Virus record (IMG/VR): IMGVR_UViG_3300032117_000067
Span: 1-39,386 of that record
Strand: one strand, 5' to 3'
Source of the DNA: a virus
DNA: 39,386 bases
The notes beneath the pieces were generated by a model, which was not told the DNA's origin, ran no database searches, and was given only the letters and a program-made list of their open reading frames with translations. Every line of letters begins with the position of its first letter. Position 1 is the first letter of the stretch. The position numbers and the translations under genes were made by a program. This document shows positions 25,074 to 31,522 of the stretch, piece after piece.

Positions 25074-26547
25074 GGGCTTCTTCCTTTTGTAAGCGTTTGC
25101 GCTTGTTCTGTTCAACGAGTTCAGAGATTGTAAGTTCATTCGGGAGTTTAGGGAGCCGGAGCTTCTGTGGGCCTAGAGATAACTTCGGCTTCCAGGGCCT
25201 AGACATACAAGCATAGCGGACTTCATCTGCTACGTGGTCTTCACCATCGGTGTCGAGGTCTTCCATGTTTCCATCGTCATGCTGAAGAATAGGAATAGTT
25301 CGGATGAAGTCTTCGCAGTTATCTGCGATGTACATCATCGGGATGCCATTTTCTCCGACGAGTCGCTGGCGGAATTGTTCCCAGCCTGGCTGACGCTTGT
25401 TGTCGGCCCGCCGCCACTTACAAGCTTTCATACTCTCAGCAATTGAAGGCCCACCATTCCTAATAAATATCGCGGGATCAGCAACTGCGAACCTAATTCG
25501 CTCCTCATGCTCGAAGTCCAGAATCCCTCGACTAACAGCATCGGCTGTCATCAAGAGCCCCTTATTCGGCCCAGAAGCCCCATACCATTCCCGATAGCGG
25601 AAGATCGCTCCGAAGGGGAGCGGATTCTCCCTAGGCCAGGTTCCATCGGCAATCGCCCACCAACCGACTGAGAAGGGTCTTGCCGACCCCCAGTCGAATG
25701 AGCGGAAGCGAACTGTCTGCGGAGGAGCTTCCTTGAGAATCTTTGCTGATCTGCAGTGAAGTTCCTCGTTAAACTCTTGGAAAAAGGCCCCATCAACGAT
25801 GTCCCAGTTGCCCTCAAGCCAGGCTTTGACCAGAGCTGCGGAGCCTGACTGTCGGAGCCTGAGAACATAGGTCGGATCATTCCGCATTAGAAGTGTGTTA
25901 TCCCCAAGCTTTGAGGGTATGAAAACCCTGCTCAGAGAGACCTCCATCTTCTCGCCTTCGACTTCGATAATCTCAGTCTCAGTGATGATTTTATAGCCTC
26001 TCGGCTCTGGATCGATATATCTCCGCTTTACCCACCCATGTCCAGGACCCCCAGGATTGCCAGTAAGCCGCATTCCGACAGGAACACCAGAACCAGAACG
26101 CAAAGTAGCACGAAGTTTGTCAATCGGACTGGACGATGGGAAGTTAGTGACTTCCTCCACATATACGCGTGTATAGTTGTGGCCCTGGTATTCCTCGGCA
26201 TCCGAATCCCTTTCGAGATAAACGAATTTAAGCCGTCCACCGCCGGGCATCTTCCATTCGGCTTTTTGCTCATTGTATTTCGCGCCTATCTTCGGAAAAA
26301 GAATTTTGGTTCGCGCAATGACTTCTGCAAGTTGCTTGAACTTTCTCCGAACAAAAATTCCAATTGCCGCTTCACCATAAGTTGATGAGTGCTCAAGCCA
26401 ATCTCCGATAGAGCTTTCAGTTTTTCCTCCCCCACGAGCGCCTCCGTAGAATACTTCGAAAACAGGGCATTGGATCAAAGCGGTTTGTGGGCCTTCTTGA
26501 GGAGTCCAGAGGACTTCTTTCCCATCCATGAGCAACGGTTGGGCCAT
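25066..26547 (-). CDS. terL: Terminase large subunit
   Basis: 493 residues from ATG 26547, with AAGGA 6 bases upstream, 3 bases after the small-subunit stop. The ATPase shows Walker A GGARGGGKT (35-43) and a Walker B-like RVYVEEVTNF. The RNase H-type nuclease has acidic residues in RSFDWGSARPF, FAVADPAIF and DHVADEVRYACM. It cuts concatemeric DNA and pumps it into the procapsid through the portal. Packaging mode cannot be read from one genome. The terminal overlap fits headful (pac) packaging or simple circular assembly. Confidence 0.93.
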   Translation of the reverse strand: MAQPLLMDGKEVLWTPQEGPQTALIQCPVFEVFYGGARGGGKTESSIGDWLEHSSTYGEAAIGIFVRRKFKQLAEVIARTKILFPKIGAKYNEQKAEWKMPGGGRLKFVYLERDSDAEEYQGHNYTRVYVEEVTNFPSSSPIDKLRATLRSGSGVPVGMRLTGNPGGPGHGWVKRRYIDPEPRGYKIITETEIIEVEGEKMEVSLSRVFIPSKLGDNTLLMRNDPTYVLRLRQSGSAALVKAWLEGNWDIVDGAFFQEFNEELHCRSAKILKEAPPQTVRFRSFDWGSARPFSVGWWAIADGTWPRENPLPFGAIFRYREWYGASGPNKGLLMTADAVSRGILDFEHEERIRFAVADPAIFIRNGGPSIAESMKACKWRRADNKRQPGWEQFRQRLVGENGIPMMYIADNCEDFIRTIPILQHDDGNMEDLDTDGEDHVADEVRYACMSRPWKPKLSLGPQKLRLPKLPNELTISELVEQNKRKRLQKEEARV

Positions 26548-26550
26548 GGA

Positions 26551-27201
26551 TTATCCTTCTATTACCCGGCCTGCGTGCTGGCGGGCCCACTGGTTCGGAT
26601 CTTCCATCTTCGGAGGCAGTGGAATAACGAAGTTGTTATTGATATTCGTCATCGGGGCTCTAGCACCAAAACCAAGAGCCTTTGTCGTGACTTTCAATGC
26701 CTCCAGAGCCAAGTCTGGGTTCTGCGTCGCATGAAGTTTCTCAGCCAGGATATCCAGACTCTGCATAGCAAGCCCGTTCATACGCTCTTCAATCGTGGCT
26801 ATGAGAAAAGGGTCAGTGACCTCCTCCCGACGCTTGGCCAAAGCCGCCTGAAAAGCATCCGAACCCATGATTCGGGAAATCCAGGGTACTGAACGATCGA
26901 AGGTTTTTGCCAGTTCATTCTGCGTTATGGCAGGGTTCGCTATAATCACATCGATCATAGCTTCATGATTGTACTTCGTCTTCGCAATACGAGAGTAGCT
27001 TTGGTCATAGCCCTTGGCAGTGGCTATTCCAGCATACTTTGGATGGTCGAGAGGATAGAAGGTCCTTCCATTGACCTCAATCCCTCCATCAGGAAGAGTC
27101 TCCGCACCTTCCGTATCGCAGGCATCGAGGTACTCAGTGTAAAAGAAGGGATGGCGGGCCTCGATCCCTTCCGTCATCTTGTCATAATCCACAAAGCTCA
27201 T
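26551..27201 (-). CDS. terS: Terminase small subunit
   Basis: 216 residues from ATG 27201, with AGAGG 7 bases upstream. A helix-turn-helix-like segment is visible at about residues 84-122 (MIDVIIANPAITQNELAKTFDR, overall, then SVPWISRIMGSDAFQAALA). Helical oligomerisation segments follow (ERMNGLAMQSLDILAEKLH). It precedes terL directly. It would recognise the packaging start site, which in many phages lies in or beside terS; the repeat-rich region just upstream is a candidate. First gene of the leftward late block. Confidence 0.82.
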   Translation of the reverse strand: MSFVDYDKMTEGIEARHPFFYTEYLDACDTEGAETLPDGGIEVNGRTFYPLDHPKYAGIATAKGYDQSYSRIAKTKYNHEAMIDVIIANPAITQNELAKTFDRSVPWISRIMGSDAFQAALAKRREEVTDPFLIATIEERMNGLAMQSLDILAEKLHATQNPDLALEALKVTTKALGFGARAPMTNINNNFVIPLPPKMEDPNQWARQHAGRVIEG

Positions 27202-27224
27202 GTCATCACCTCTATTTCATCCTC

Positions 27225-27253
27225 AGCTACCAACTTCGCGACCCGCCGGTCAA
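27225..27253 (-). promoter_or_regulatory. Candidate leftward late promoter for the structural block
   Basis: Read leftward, TTGACC (27253-27248) is followed after exactly 17 bases by GTAGCT (27230-27225), then the terS ribosome site. The same TTGACC hexamer with 17-base spacing occurs in the rightward candidate promoter at 30055. The -10 match is weak, so it may need an activator. It is the best candidate close to terS. Confidence 0.35.
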
Positions 27254-27280
27254 GTACTTTTTGCGGCCTTTTAACCCTCT

Positions 27281-27313
27281 AAACCCCCGAAGATTTCCTT
27301 CCTCAAACCCCCG
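27281..27313 (-). repeat. Two AAACCCCCG elements upstream of terS
   Basis: AAACCCCCG occurs at 27281-27289 and 27305-27313, 24 bases apart. The same 9-mer forms the left arm of the terminator at 5344, and its complement occurs at 5375 and 27793. On the leftward strand it reads CGGGGGTTT, a variant of the CGGGGATT element found in other intergenic regions. The even spacing upstream of the candidate late promoter suggests protein-binding sites. Confidence 0.5.
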
Positions 27314-27439
27314 TTAATTTCGGAGGCTTTTGGCTGGAAATTCTACCACCTTTTCCACCACTCAGCTGACCAGAAAGAGGGAGTTGGAAAATTTGGCCCA
27401 AGTGTAGCGAGTGGAGAGCCGTTAACATCGCCCCCTGGA

Positions 27440-28125
27440 CCATCCCCCTGCCGGCTTGCCACCCCCGGCCTTAACTCTACCCGGATGGTAGACAAGGCCG
27501 AAAGAACCGGATTGGTTCAAGGGTGGAGGGAAAGGAACCGGAATGGTGAGGCAGTCACGATTGGAATGGGAGGCGTCGCGGGGTAGCCGGGATGGGGTAG
27601 GAATGGCTGGGTAGTAGGTAGCGGGGATGGATAACGGGTTAGGCAGCCGGATAGACGAGGGGCGAGAGGATGGCGAGCCAGACAACGGCTGGGGGTGCGA
27701 GGCGAGGGGCGAGAGGTAGCTGGATCGGTGTCGAGAGGCCGGGCGGGATGCCGGGGGTAGCGGGATGGATAGCAGGGAGCGGCTGAGGTCAACGGGGGTT
27801 TGGCTGGAGAGGTCAGTTATCCTAGTATTTCCAATCCATTTTTTTTTTAGAAGGAACCACCCCCCGTGAGAACGCAAAACCTCCGGGGGATTAGGGTGAG
27901 CCCTGTTGTTCTATCCGCTACGGATGGGGATGCGGGTGAGGGTCTAGAAATGACACATGGGGGGCTAGGGGCATACTCAGGGGATTGGACAGGATCGGAG
28001 CCGGGGAGGGGAGGGAGCCGGGGAGGGAATAGGGCGAATTTGCCAATCTCCGGGGCGTGGAGAGGGTTTAGAGGGGTGGAGGCTATAGGGGTAGCGGCGA
28101 GGGTGAGAGGCTATTGAGAGGGCCG
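27440..28125. other. Strongly G-skewed non-coding region between divergent blocks
   Basis: The stretch 27202-28226 has no convincing gene; most of it is one strand-asymmetric block. In 27601-27660 I count 28 G and 7 C, and in 27961-28020 about 32 G and 10 C. It is full of GGG/GGGG runs and imperfect repeats (GTAGCGGGGATGGATA near 27617, GTAGCGGGATGGATA near 27757). An exact 14-base repeat, CGAGGGGCGAGAGG, occurs at 27656 and 27703. Open frames here on either strand encode only low-complexity Pro/Ser or Gly/Arg peptides. Possible roles: replication origin or R-loop zone when transcribed rightward, Rho-use site when transcribed leftward, or a packaging site beside terS. Confidence 0.6.
27800..27828 (+). 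promoter_or_regulatory. Candidate rightward promoter into the G-rich region
   Basis: TTGGCT (27800-27805), 17 bases, then TAGTAT (27823-27828); each box matches the sigma70 consensus at 4 of 6 positions. A run of ten T and AGAAGGAACC follow. Transcription from here would make a G-rich RNA over 27840-28125 with no good gene. That could indicate a non-coding RNA or an origin transcript. Confidence 0.3.
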
Positions 28126-28172
28126 GAGATTGTTGCGCGGTTTTGTAATAATGTTGCTTGGAGACCTGAGCA

Positions 28173-28205
28173 CAAAAAACCCGGCGATGGGGGGCATCGC
28201 CGGGT
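28173..28205 (-). terminator. Intrinsic terminator of the leftward mini-operon
   Basis: A perfect 11-bp stem ACCCGGCGATG (28179-28189) with CATCGCCGGGT (28195-28205) and a GGGGG loop. Read leftward it is followed by TTTTTGTG. It lies 21 bases past the stop of the last mini-operon gene (28227). Read rightward no T-run follows, so it acts only leftward. Confidence 0.92.
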
Positions 28206-28226
28206 GAGGTTAGGGACTGGGAGAGG

Positions 28227-28496
28227 TTAAAATCCGGAGTATGACAAATTCTCAAAATACTCCCTGAACCATGCAACGGCAGGTTGATCGGGCCAAAATT
28301 CGGTGAGCTTTTCCCAACCCTTCTCACCCCAGAACGCAAGGGTCATTCCGATAGTGTCCATCCAATTGTCGGCCCATTCGGTAGGAGAGCAGGTGAGGCC
28401 AAAGGCCAGACAATAAAGCTCGTCAACGATAATGAGTTTACGACCTTGGTAGACCTCACCTGTGAAACGGTTTTTAAGAACGAGATAGGCAGCCAT
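28227..28496 (-). CDS. Small protein of unknown function, last gene of the leftward mini-operon
   Basis: 89 residues from ATG 28496, with AGGGA upstream. The sequence is rich in Trp and aromatic residues (PTEWADNWMDTIGMTLAFWG, overall, then WEKLTEFWPDQPAVAWFREYF). It begins MAAYLVLKNRFTGEVYQGRK, which looks like a small beta-hairpin start. No family recognised. It is separated by about 60 bases from the paralogue gene upstream and ends just before a strong terminator. Probably a small globular protein expressed early. Confidence 0.65.
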   Translation of the reverse strand: MAAYLVLKNRFTGEVYQGRKLIIVDELYCLAFGLTCSPTEWADNWMDTIGMTLAFWGEKGWEKLTEFWPDQPAVAWFREYFENLSYSGF

Positions 28497-28555
28497 TGGA
28501 AAATTTCCCTAAGTGAGAGGTTGGCTAGGGCCGGAAAAACCCTAGCCAGAGAGGG

Positions 28556-29065
28556 TTAGAACAAATCTCCCAGCAACGCATCGGTGTCGATGGGGGTTTT
28601 CGGGGCCCCGCGTTCGATCTTGAGGGTTTCGATAATCTCCGCGATCCGGGGCACGTTGCGGAGAGCGAGCTGCTCCGAACGGGTTTTGGAGTCATAGAGG
28701 GCCTTGATCTTTTCGGCGGTTGGCGGGGTTTTGGCTTTTTTGGCGATTGCCTGCTCATTGGCCCATTGCTCAAATGCACGGAGAATCAGGCCGGAAACCG
28801 GGCTGGTTCCATCGCTAGAGCGTTTTGACCATTCGCCGTTGATAAGGTTGTCCCGAACGGCCGTCATAGCGGCAAATTTGTCGGTTTCGGTTGCACCCTT
28901 GGTCATAGCGGCTGCATCGCAAATTTTTTGCCGGAGGCCATGGAGCAGGGCGAGATTATGGACCTCCTCGGAGAGGGTGTTGGCGTCGATGGAGAGATTG
29001 CCAACACCTTCGATAGCAATCGAGAGAGTGGAACCAGTGATGGTGGTTTTGATAATACGTGCCAT
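28556..29065 (-). CDS. Unknown-function phage protein; diverged paralogue of the 31523 gene
   Basis: 169 residues from ATG 29065, with AAAAGGA 8 bases upstream. It aligns over most of its length with the rightward gene at 31523-32140. Shared features include LHGLRQKICDAAA (HGAEQKLGDAIA in the other), LINGEWSKR (LEEGEWNVAR), EKIKALYDSKTRSEQLALR (EQIKAFLDTKSAAEKLALR) and the identical IDTDALLGDLF, which is the very C-terminus here. The N-terminus is a small beta part (IIKTTITGSTLSIAIEG). Function unknown. The conserved tail looks like a docking peptide. Two diverged copies on opposite strands in one small genome suggest non-redundant roles. Confidence 0.75.
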   Translation of the reverse strand: MARIIKTTITGSTLSIAIEGVGNLSIDANTLSEEVHNLALLHGLRQKICDAAAMTKGATETDKFAAMTAVRDNLINGEWSKRSSDGTSPVSGLILRAFEQWANEQAIAKKAKTPPTAEKIKALYDSKTRSEQLALRNVPRIAEIIETLKIERGAPKTPIDTDALLGDLF

Positions 29066-29095
29066 GATAGATATCCTTTTAAATGAATTGGCGAA

Positions 29096-29293
29096 TTAGA
29101 CCGTTTGATAACGGCGAATACGCTCTGCCTGTGAACGAAGCGCCATAGACCGATTCACACAGCGAGCGATATGATAGATATTCAAATCCGCGAACTCATA
29201 CGTAGCACGAGCCACATTTTCGTATTCTATTGCGGCGACTTCAAGTGCCCGAACCAGAGCTTCATAAGAAGGGTCCAAAGTGGTATGTGTCAT
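29096..29293 (-). CDS. Small helical protein of unknown function
   Basis: 65 residues from ATG 29293, chosen because AAAGGA lies 9 bases upstream. The same frame stays open to 29527 but would run into the gene upstream and its inverted repeats. The product (MTHTTLDPSYEALVRALEVA, then an Ala/Glu helix, ending RSQAERIRRYQTV) is helical and basic at the end. No family recognised. Confidence 0.65.
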   Translation of the reverse strand: MTHTTLDPSYEALVRALEVAAIEYENVARATYEFADLNIYHIARCVNRSMALRSQAERIRRYQTV

Positions 29294-29321
29294 TGTATTT
29301 ATTCCTTTATCAGGTGGTTTG

Positions 29322-29376
29322 ATGCACCATTGCATCGATTGCACTAGGCGGACCCGGTGCAACCATTGGAATGGTT
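29322..29376. promoter_or_regulatory. Two inverted repeats within the leftward mini-operon
   Basis: ATGCA-CCAT-TGCAT (29322-29335) and AACCATT-GG-AATGGTT (29361-29376) are perfect inverted repeats in the 83-base gap between two leftward genes. Neither is followed by a T-run. Their size and dyad symmetry suit binding sites for a dimeric regulator, or small RNA hairpins. A related GGTTGCAA direct repeat lies upstream at 29677 and 29691. Confidence 0.4.
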
Positions 29377-29619
29377 TTAACCTTTTGCATTCAATGCCGC
29401 TACGGCTTTGGCAATCGCGGTTTTGTGGGCGGATTTGACTTTCAAAACCCGGCAATTTTTCCCGGCATTCCGGCCTTGTTCGAACCGATTGGAATAGATG
29501 CAATCGTCTCGTTCGAAATGAACACATTCCTTGTCATAGTCGCCGAACTCAACGGTCCATTCGCCGTTACCGGCTGGGGTGGTGTCACGAGCTACTAGAA
29601 CGTAGTAGGGGCGGGCCAT
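29377..29619 (-). CDS. Small phage protein of unknown function, first gene of the leftward mini-operon
   Basis: 80 residues from ATG 29619, with GGAG 8 bases upstream; the open frame continues to 29769 without a ribosome site. The product (MARPYYVLVARDTTPAGNGE, WTVEFGDYDKECVHFERDD, ending KTAIAKAVAALNAKG) has a beta-beta-alpha look. It resembles a widespread family of small phage and proteobacterial hypothetical proteins with the core EFGDYDxE. No known activity. Confidence 0.7.
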   Translation of the reverse strand: MARPYYVLVARDTTPAGNGEWTVEFGDYDKECVHFERDDCIYSNRFEQGRNAGKNCRVLKVKSAHKTAIAKAVAALNAKG

Positions 29620-30126
29620 TGGGCTATCTCCGTTTTGTGTTGAATTGAGCTGCCTACATAGAGCCATGGGAGGGTATTGCAACCAGTTTTTTGCAACCCA
29701 TCGAAAATAATTTGCGCGCCGATTAGGCGCTGGGCCTCCGACTAACCATCCCCTCTCAAATCTCGCCAATCCACCACCCCAGCTAGGTAATGTTATCTCA
29801 TATCATAGCTGATCATCCCCCATCGATCGAAAATTGCGCCAGCCAGCAATAAAAGTTCAATCCGAGTCTAAGCTTAGAGAAATCCCTCTTATTACTGAAT
29901 GGCAAAATCGGGAGATTTTCATAAGGCGAAAAAGCTCCGGGGATTTGGAGGGGCAAACCGCCGGGGATGACCTTCTAATCAGCGCGGGCGGGCGCGACGC
30001 GCGTAGGTTCTGGGATTAAGCAAGTCAAATGGAATTGAAAGAGAGGGAATGTAGTTGACCTCGAACCCGTGATTTAACTATGAATATCCGGGGATTGACC
30101 CCGAATTGATTAAGGAACCTTTTCTC
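29620..30126. promoter_or_regulatory. Divergent control region between leftward mini-operon and rightward early genes
   Basis: 507 bases without a convincing gene. For leftward transcription there is a direct repeat of GGTTGCAA (complement at 29677-29684 and 29691-29698) and a weak promoter-like pair (GTTGCA 29683-29678, CTATGT 29661-29656, 16-base gap). For rightward transcription see the promoter at 30055. Copies of CCGGGGAT(T/G) lie at 29937, 29961 (24 bases apart) and 30088. An open frame at 29834-30019 has no ribosome site and is not called. The pattern fits an early regulatory region. Confidence 0.5.
30055..30083 (+). promoter_or_regulatory. Candidate rightward early promoter
   Basis: TTGACC (30055-30060), exactly 17 bases, then CTATGA (30078-30083). 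This is close to the alphaproteobacterial sigma70 form TTGAC-N17-CTATAT. It lies about 45 bases upstream of the first rightward early gene. One CCGGGGATT element (30088-30096) covers the expected transcription start, within an imperfect dyad CGGGG-ATTGA-CCCCG, as an operator would. Confidence 0.45.
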
Positions 30127-30423
30127 ATGGCAACGCAACCTGATGAAACAACGACAACCGAAACTGCAGATGCTACAATCGGAACCCTGGCTCCGGGTGA
30201 AGCCTCGGCAATCAATCCGCCGACTGATCTTCGGGCTGAGCCAGCCAGGATTGGAATGGGAGGGTATTTGATCCAGGTGTTTGACTACAACTCAGGAACT
30301 GCTCATGTCATCGGGGTTTATACGACTCTCGAAGAAGCTCAGGAACAGATCGAAGGCTATCAACTCAATCCGGCGCAACTGATCTGTTCTGTGCCTGTCA
30401 GCTGCTTCAAAGCCAGGGATTAA
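30127..30423 (+). CDS. First rightward early gene, unknown function
   Basis: 98 residues from ATG 30127, with AAGGA about 10 bases upstream. The N-terminal 45 residues are Thr/Ala/Pro-rich and probably disordered. The C-terminal half forms a small domain (GGYLIQVFDYNSGTAHVIGVY, overall, then TLEEAQEQIEGYQLNP). No known family. It stands alone between a promoter-like sequence and a long hairpin, so it may be transcribed as a short, abundant early mRNA. Confidence 0.7.
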   Translation: MATQPDETTTTETADATIGTLAPGEASAINPPTDLRAEPARIGMGGYLIQVFDYNSGTAHVIGVYTTLEEAQEQIEGYQLNPAQLICSVPVSCFKARD

Positions 30424-30437
30424 TCTCTGGCCGAAGG

Positions 30438-30485
30438 CTGGCGGGCCTGAGGATTCTCCATCCACGAAGCTCTCAGGCCCGCCAG
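30438..30485 (+). terminator. Perfect 14-bp hairpin after the first early gene
   Basis: CTGGCGGGCCTGAG (30438-30451) pairs exactly with 30472-30485 across a 20-base loop, followed by TTTCTATT. The loop is long and the T-run short, so it may be a weak terminator, an attenuator or an mRNA processing or stability element separating the first gene from the next. Confidence 0.55.
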
Positions 30486-30518
30486 TTTCTATTCCCACCT
30501 GTCCAAGGAAATCCCTCA

Positions 30519-30932
30519 ATGTCAAAGAATAACCGCGAGAATGCTCAGCTCCTAGCAATCTGGAAGAAGGCCCTCGAAGCCCATCCAGAGCGCTTGGAAC
30601 TCAAATTCACCCATTCCTCAAACGCAACCAGCATTCGGCTCAAACTCTACCACGTTATCAAGCCCTTCCGTCTCGGTGAGGTCTTCGACTCTCAGCTCGA
30701 AGAAGCCGCCGACAAACTCATGATCCGGGTTGAAAAGCGTGATGGTGCTCACTTCGTTGTCTTTCTGCCGAAGACAATGAGAACTGAACTCGATGAGGCT
30801 CTTCGCTCCATCGGCATTGAAGTCGAAGATGTTGAGGCAGTGAAAACAGCTGCTGCTCTCGAAGCTGAAGCCTCGCTGCAGAAGCTTCTGGAACTCCGTG
30901 AGAGCCCTTCAACTCCATTTTATGAAAGGTAA
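30519..30932 (+). CDS. Early protein of unknown function
   Basis: 137 residues from ATG 30519, with AAGGAAA upstream. Helical start (NAQLLAIWKKALEAHPERLEL), a beta-rich middle (HSSNATSIRLKLYHVIKPFR; GAHFVVFLPKTM) and a helical, acidic end (EAVKTAAALEAEASLQKLLE). No motif of a known enzyme or DNA-binding domain. Followed after 6 bases by the 43-residue zinc-knuckle gene; probably one early transcript. Confidence 0.68.
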   Translation: MSKNNRENAQLLAIWKKALEAHPERLELKFTHSSNATSIRLKLYHVIKPFRLGEVFDSQLEEAADKLMIRVEKRDGAHFVVFLPKTMRTELDEALRSIGIEVEDVEAVKTAAALEAEASLQKLLELRESPSTPFYER

Positions 30933-30938
30933 TTCCCA

Positions 30939-31070
30939 ATGCTGCAGAGATTCCTATGCTGGCTGGGATTTCATCCCCGAAACGAAGTCACTATATCTAT
31001 TATGTACGAAGAAGGCTTTTGGGAAGAATACGAAATTTACCGATGCGGTAAATGCGGAAGGACCTTTTGA
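30939..31070 (+). CDS. 43-residue zinc-knuckle-like protein
   Basis: ATG 30939 is preceded by AAAGG, and the gene ends in a stop 2 bases before the next start. The product begins MLQRFLCWLGFHPRNE and ends YEIYRCGKCGRTF. It is a minimal knuckle with C7, H12, C36 and C39 as possible metal ligands. The frame fills a gap that is otherwise empty and fits tightly between its neighbours, which supports a real gene. Such tiny zinc proteins are common in phage early regions and often bind host proteins. The role here is unknown. Confidence 0.6.
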   Translation: MLQRFLCWLGFHPRNEVTISIMYEEGFWEEYEIYRCGKCGRTF

Positions 31071-31072
31071 CC

Positions 31073-31390
31073 ATGGGCTGGCATTATCAGCATCCTGACC
31101 AATTCCCAAGCTTCTTCCACTCAGCTATGAGAATGGCCCACCAGTCGCCGGAAGAGAAAATTCTTCTTTCCCAGAACCGCAGTTATACTACCCTCAAGCG
31201 ACTTCAGGGAGAGTTCAACCGTTTCCGCTGGTGCGTTCGGCAAACACCCAGTTCGCCATTGTTCCACATCGAAGAGTCCAACATCATCCGAACCCGGATT
31301 ATCTGCGATGAACCTAACTCCGGTTACTGGAACCTCTGGCTTACAGTCCGAACTAAGCCGCTTCTCGATCTCGAAGCCTCGGCGGCATAA
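31073..31390 (+). CDS. Early protein of unknown function
   Basis: 105 residues from ATG 31073, with AAGGA inside the end of the preceding gene. The sequence is aromatic and basic (MGWHYQHPDQFPSFFHSAMR, EFNRFRWCVRQTPSSPLFH, SGYWNLWLTVRTKPLLD) and suggests a compact alpha/beta domain, perhaps nucleic-acid binding. No family recognised. Last gene before a new promoter-like sequence at 31452. Confidence 0.65.
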   Translation: MGWHYQHPDQFPSFFHSAMRMAHQSPEEKILLSQNRSYTTLKRLQGEFNRFRWCVRQTPSSPLFHIEESNIIRTRIICDEPNSGYWNLWLTVRTKPLLDLEASAA

Positions 31391-31451
31391 TTCCATCGGA
31401 TTGTCAAATTCTAAATTCGCGGCCCGCCGACCTCGCAGCCACTAATACCAT

Positions 31452-31480
31452 TTGACACTCTCCCCAATTCTCCACTATCT
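31452..31480 (+). promoter_or_regulatory. Candidate rightward promoter upstream of the 31523 gene
   Basis: TTGACA (31452-31457), exactly 17 bases, then CTATCT (31475-31480). The -35 box is a perfect consensus. The -10 matches the alphaproteobacterial CTATAT at 5 of 6. The start codon at 31523 lies about 40 bases downstream, with AAAGGA in front. Confidence 0.55.
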
Positions 31481-31522
31481 CTGCATCTCCGAAACCGGAA
31501 ACCAACCAAAGGAACCCTTCCA

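Noticed and set aside
27422-27877. Leftward 151-codon open frame in the G-rich region
   Set aside because: Product is a low-complexity Pro/Ser/Arg string caused by the strand bias; no domain and no convincing ribosome site. Treated as non-coding.
27866-28117. Rightward open frame starting GTG 27866 after AAGGA
   Set aside because: Has a weak ribosome site, but the product is low-complexity Gly/Arg from the G-rich bias. Kept only as part of the unusual region.
29850-29870. GTTCAATCC resembling a tRNA T-loop
   Set aside because: No matching acceptor, D or anticodon stems in the surrounding 80 bases. No tRNA found in the window.
29834-30019. Rightward 61-codon open frame in the control region
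   Set aside because: TTG start without a ribosome site, unusual composition, and it overlaps several CCGGGGAT motifs; more likely regulatory DNA.
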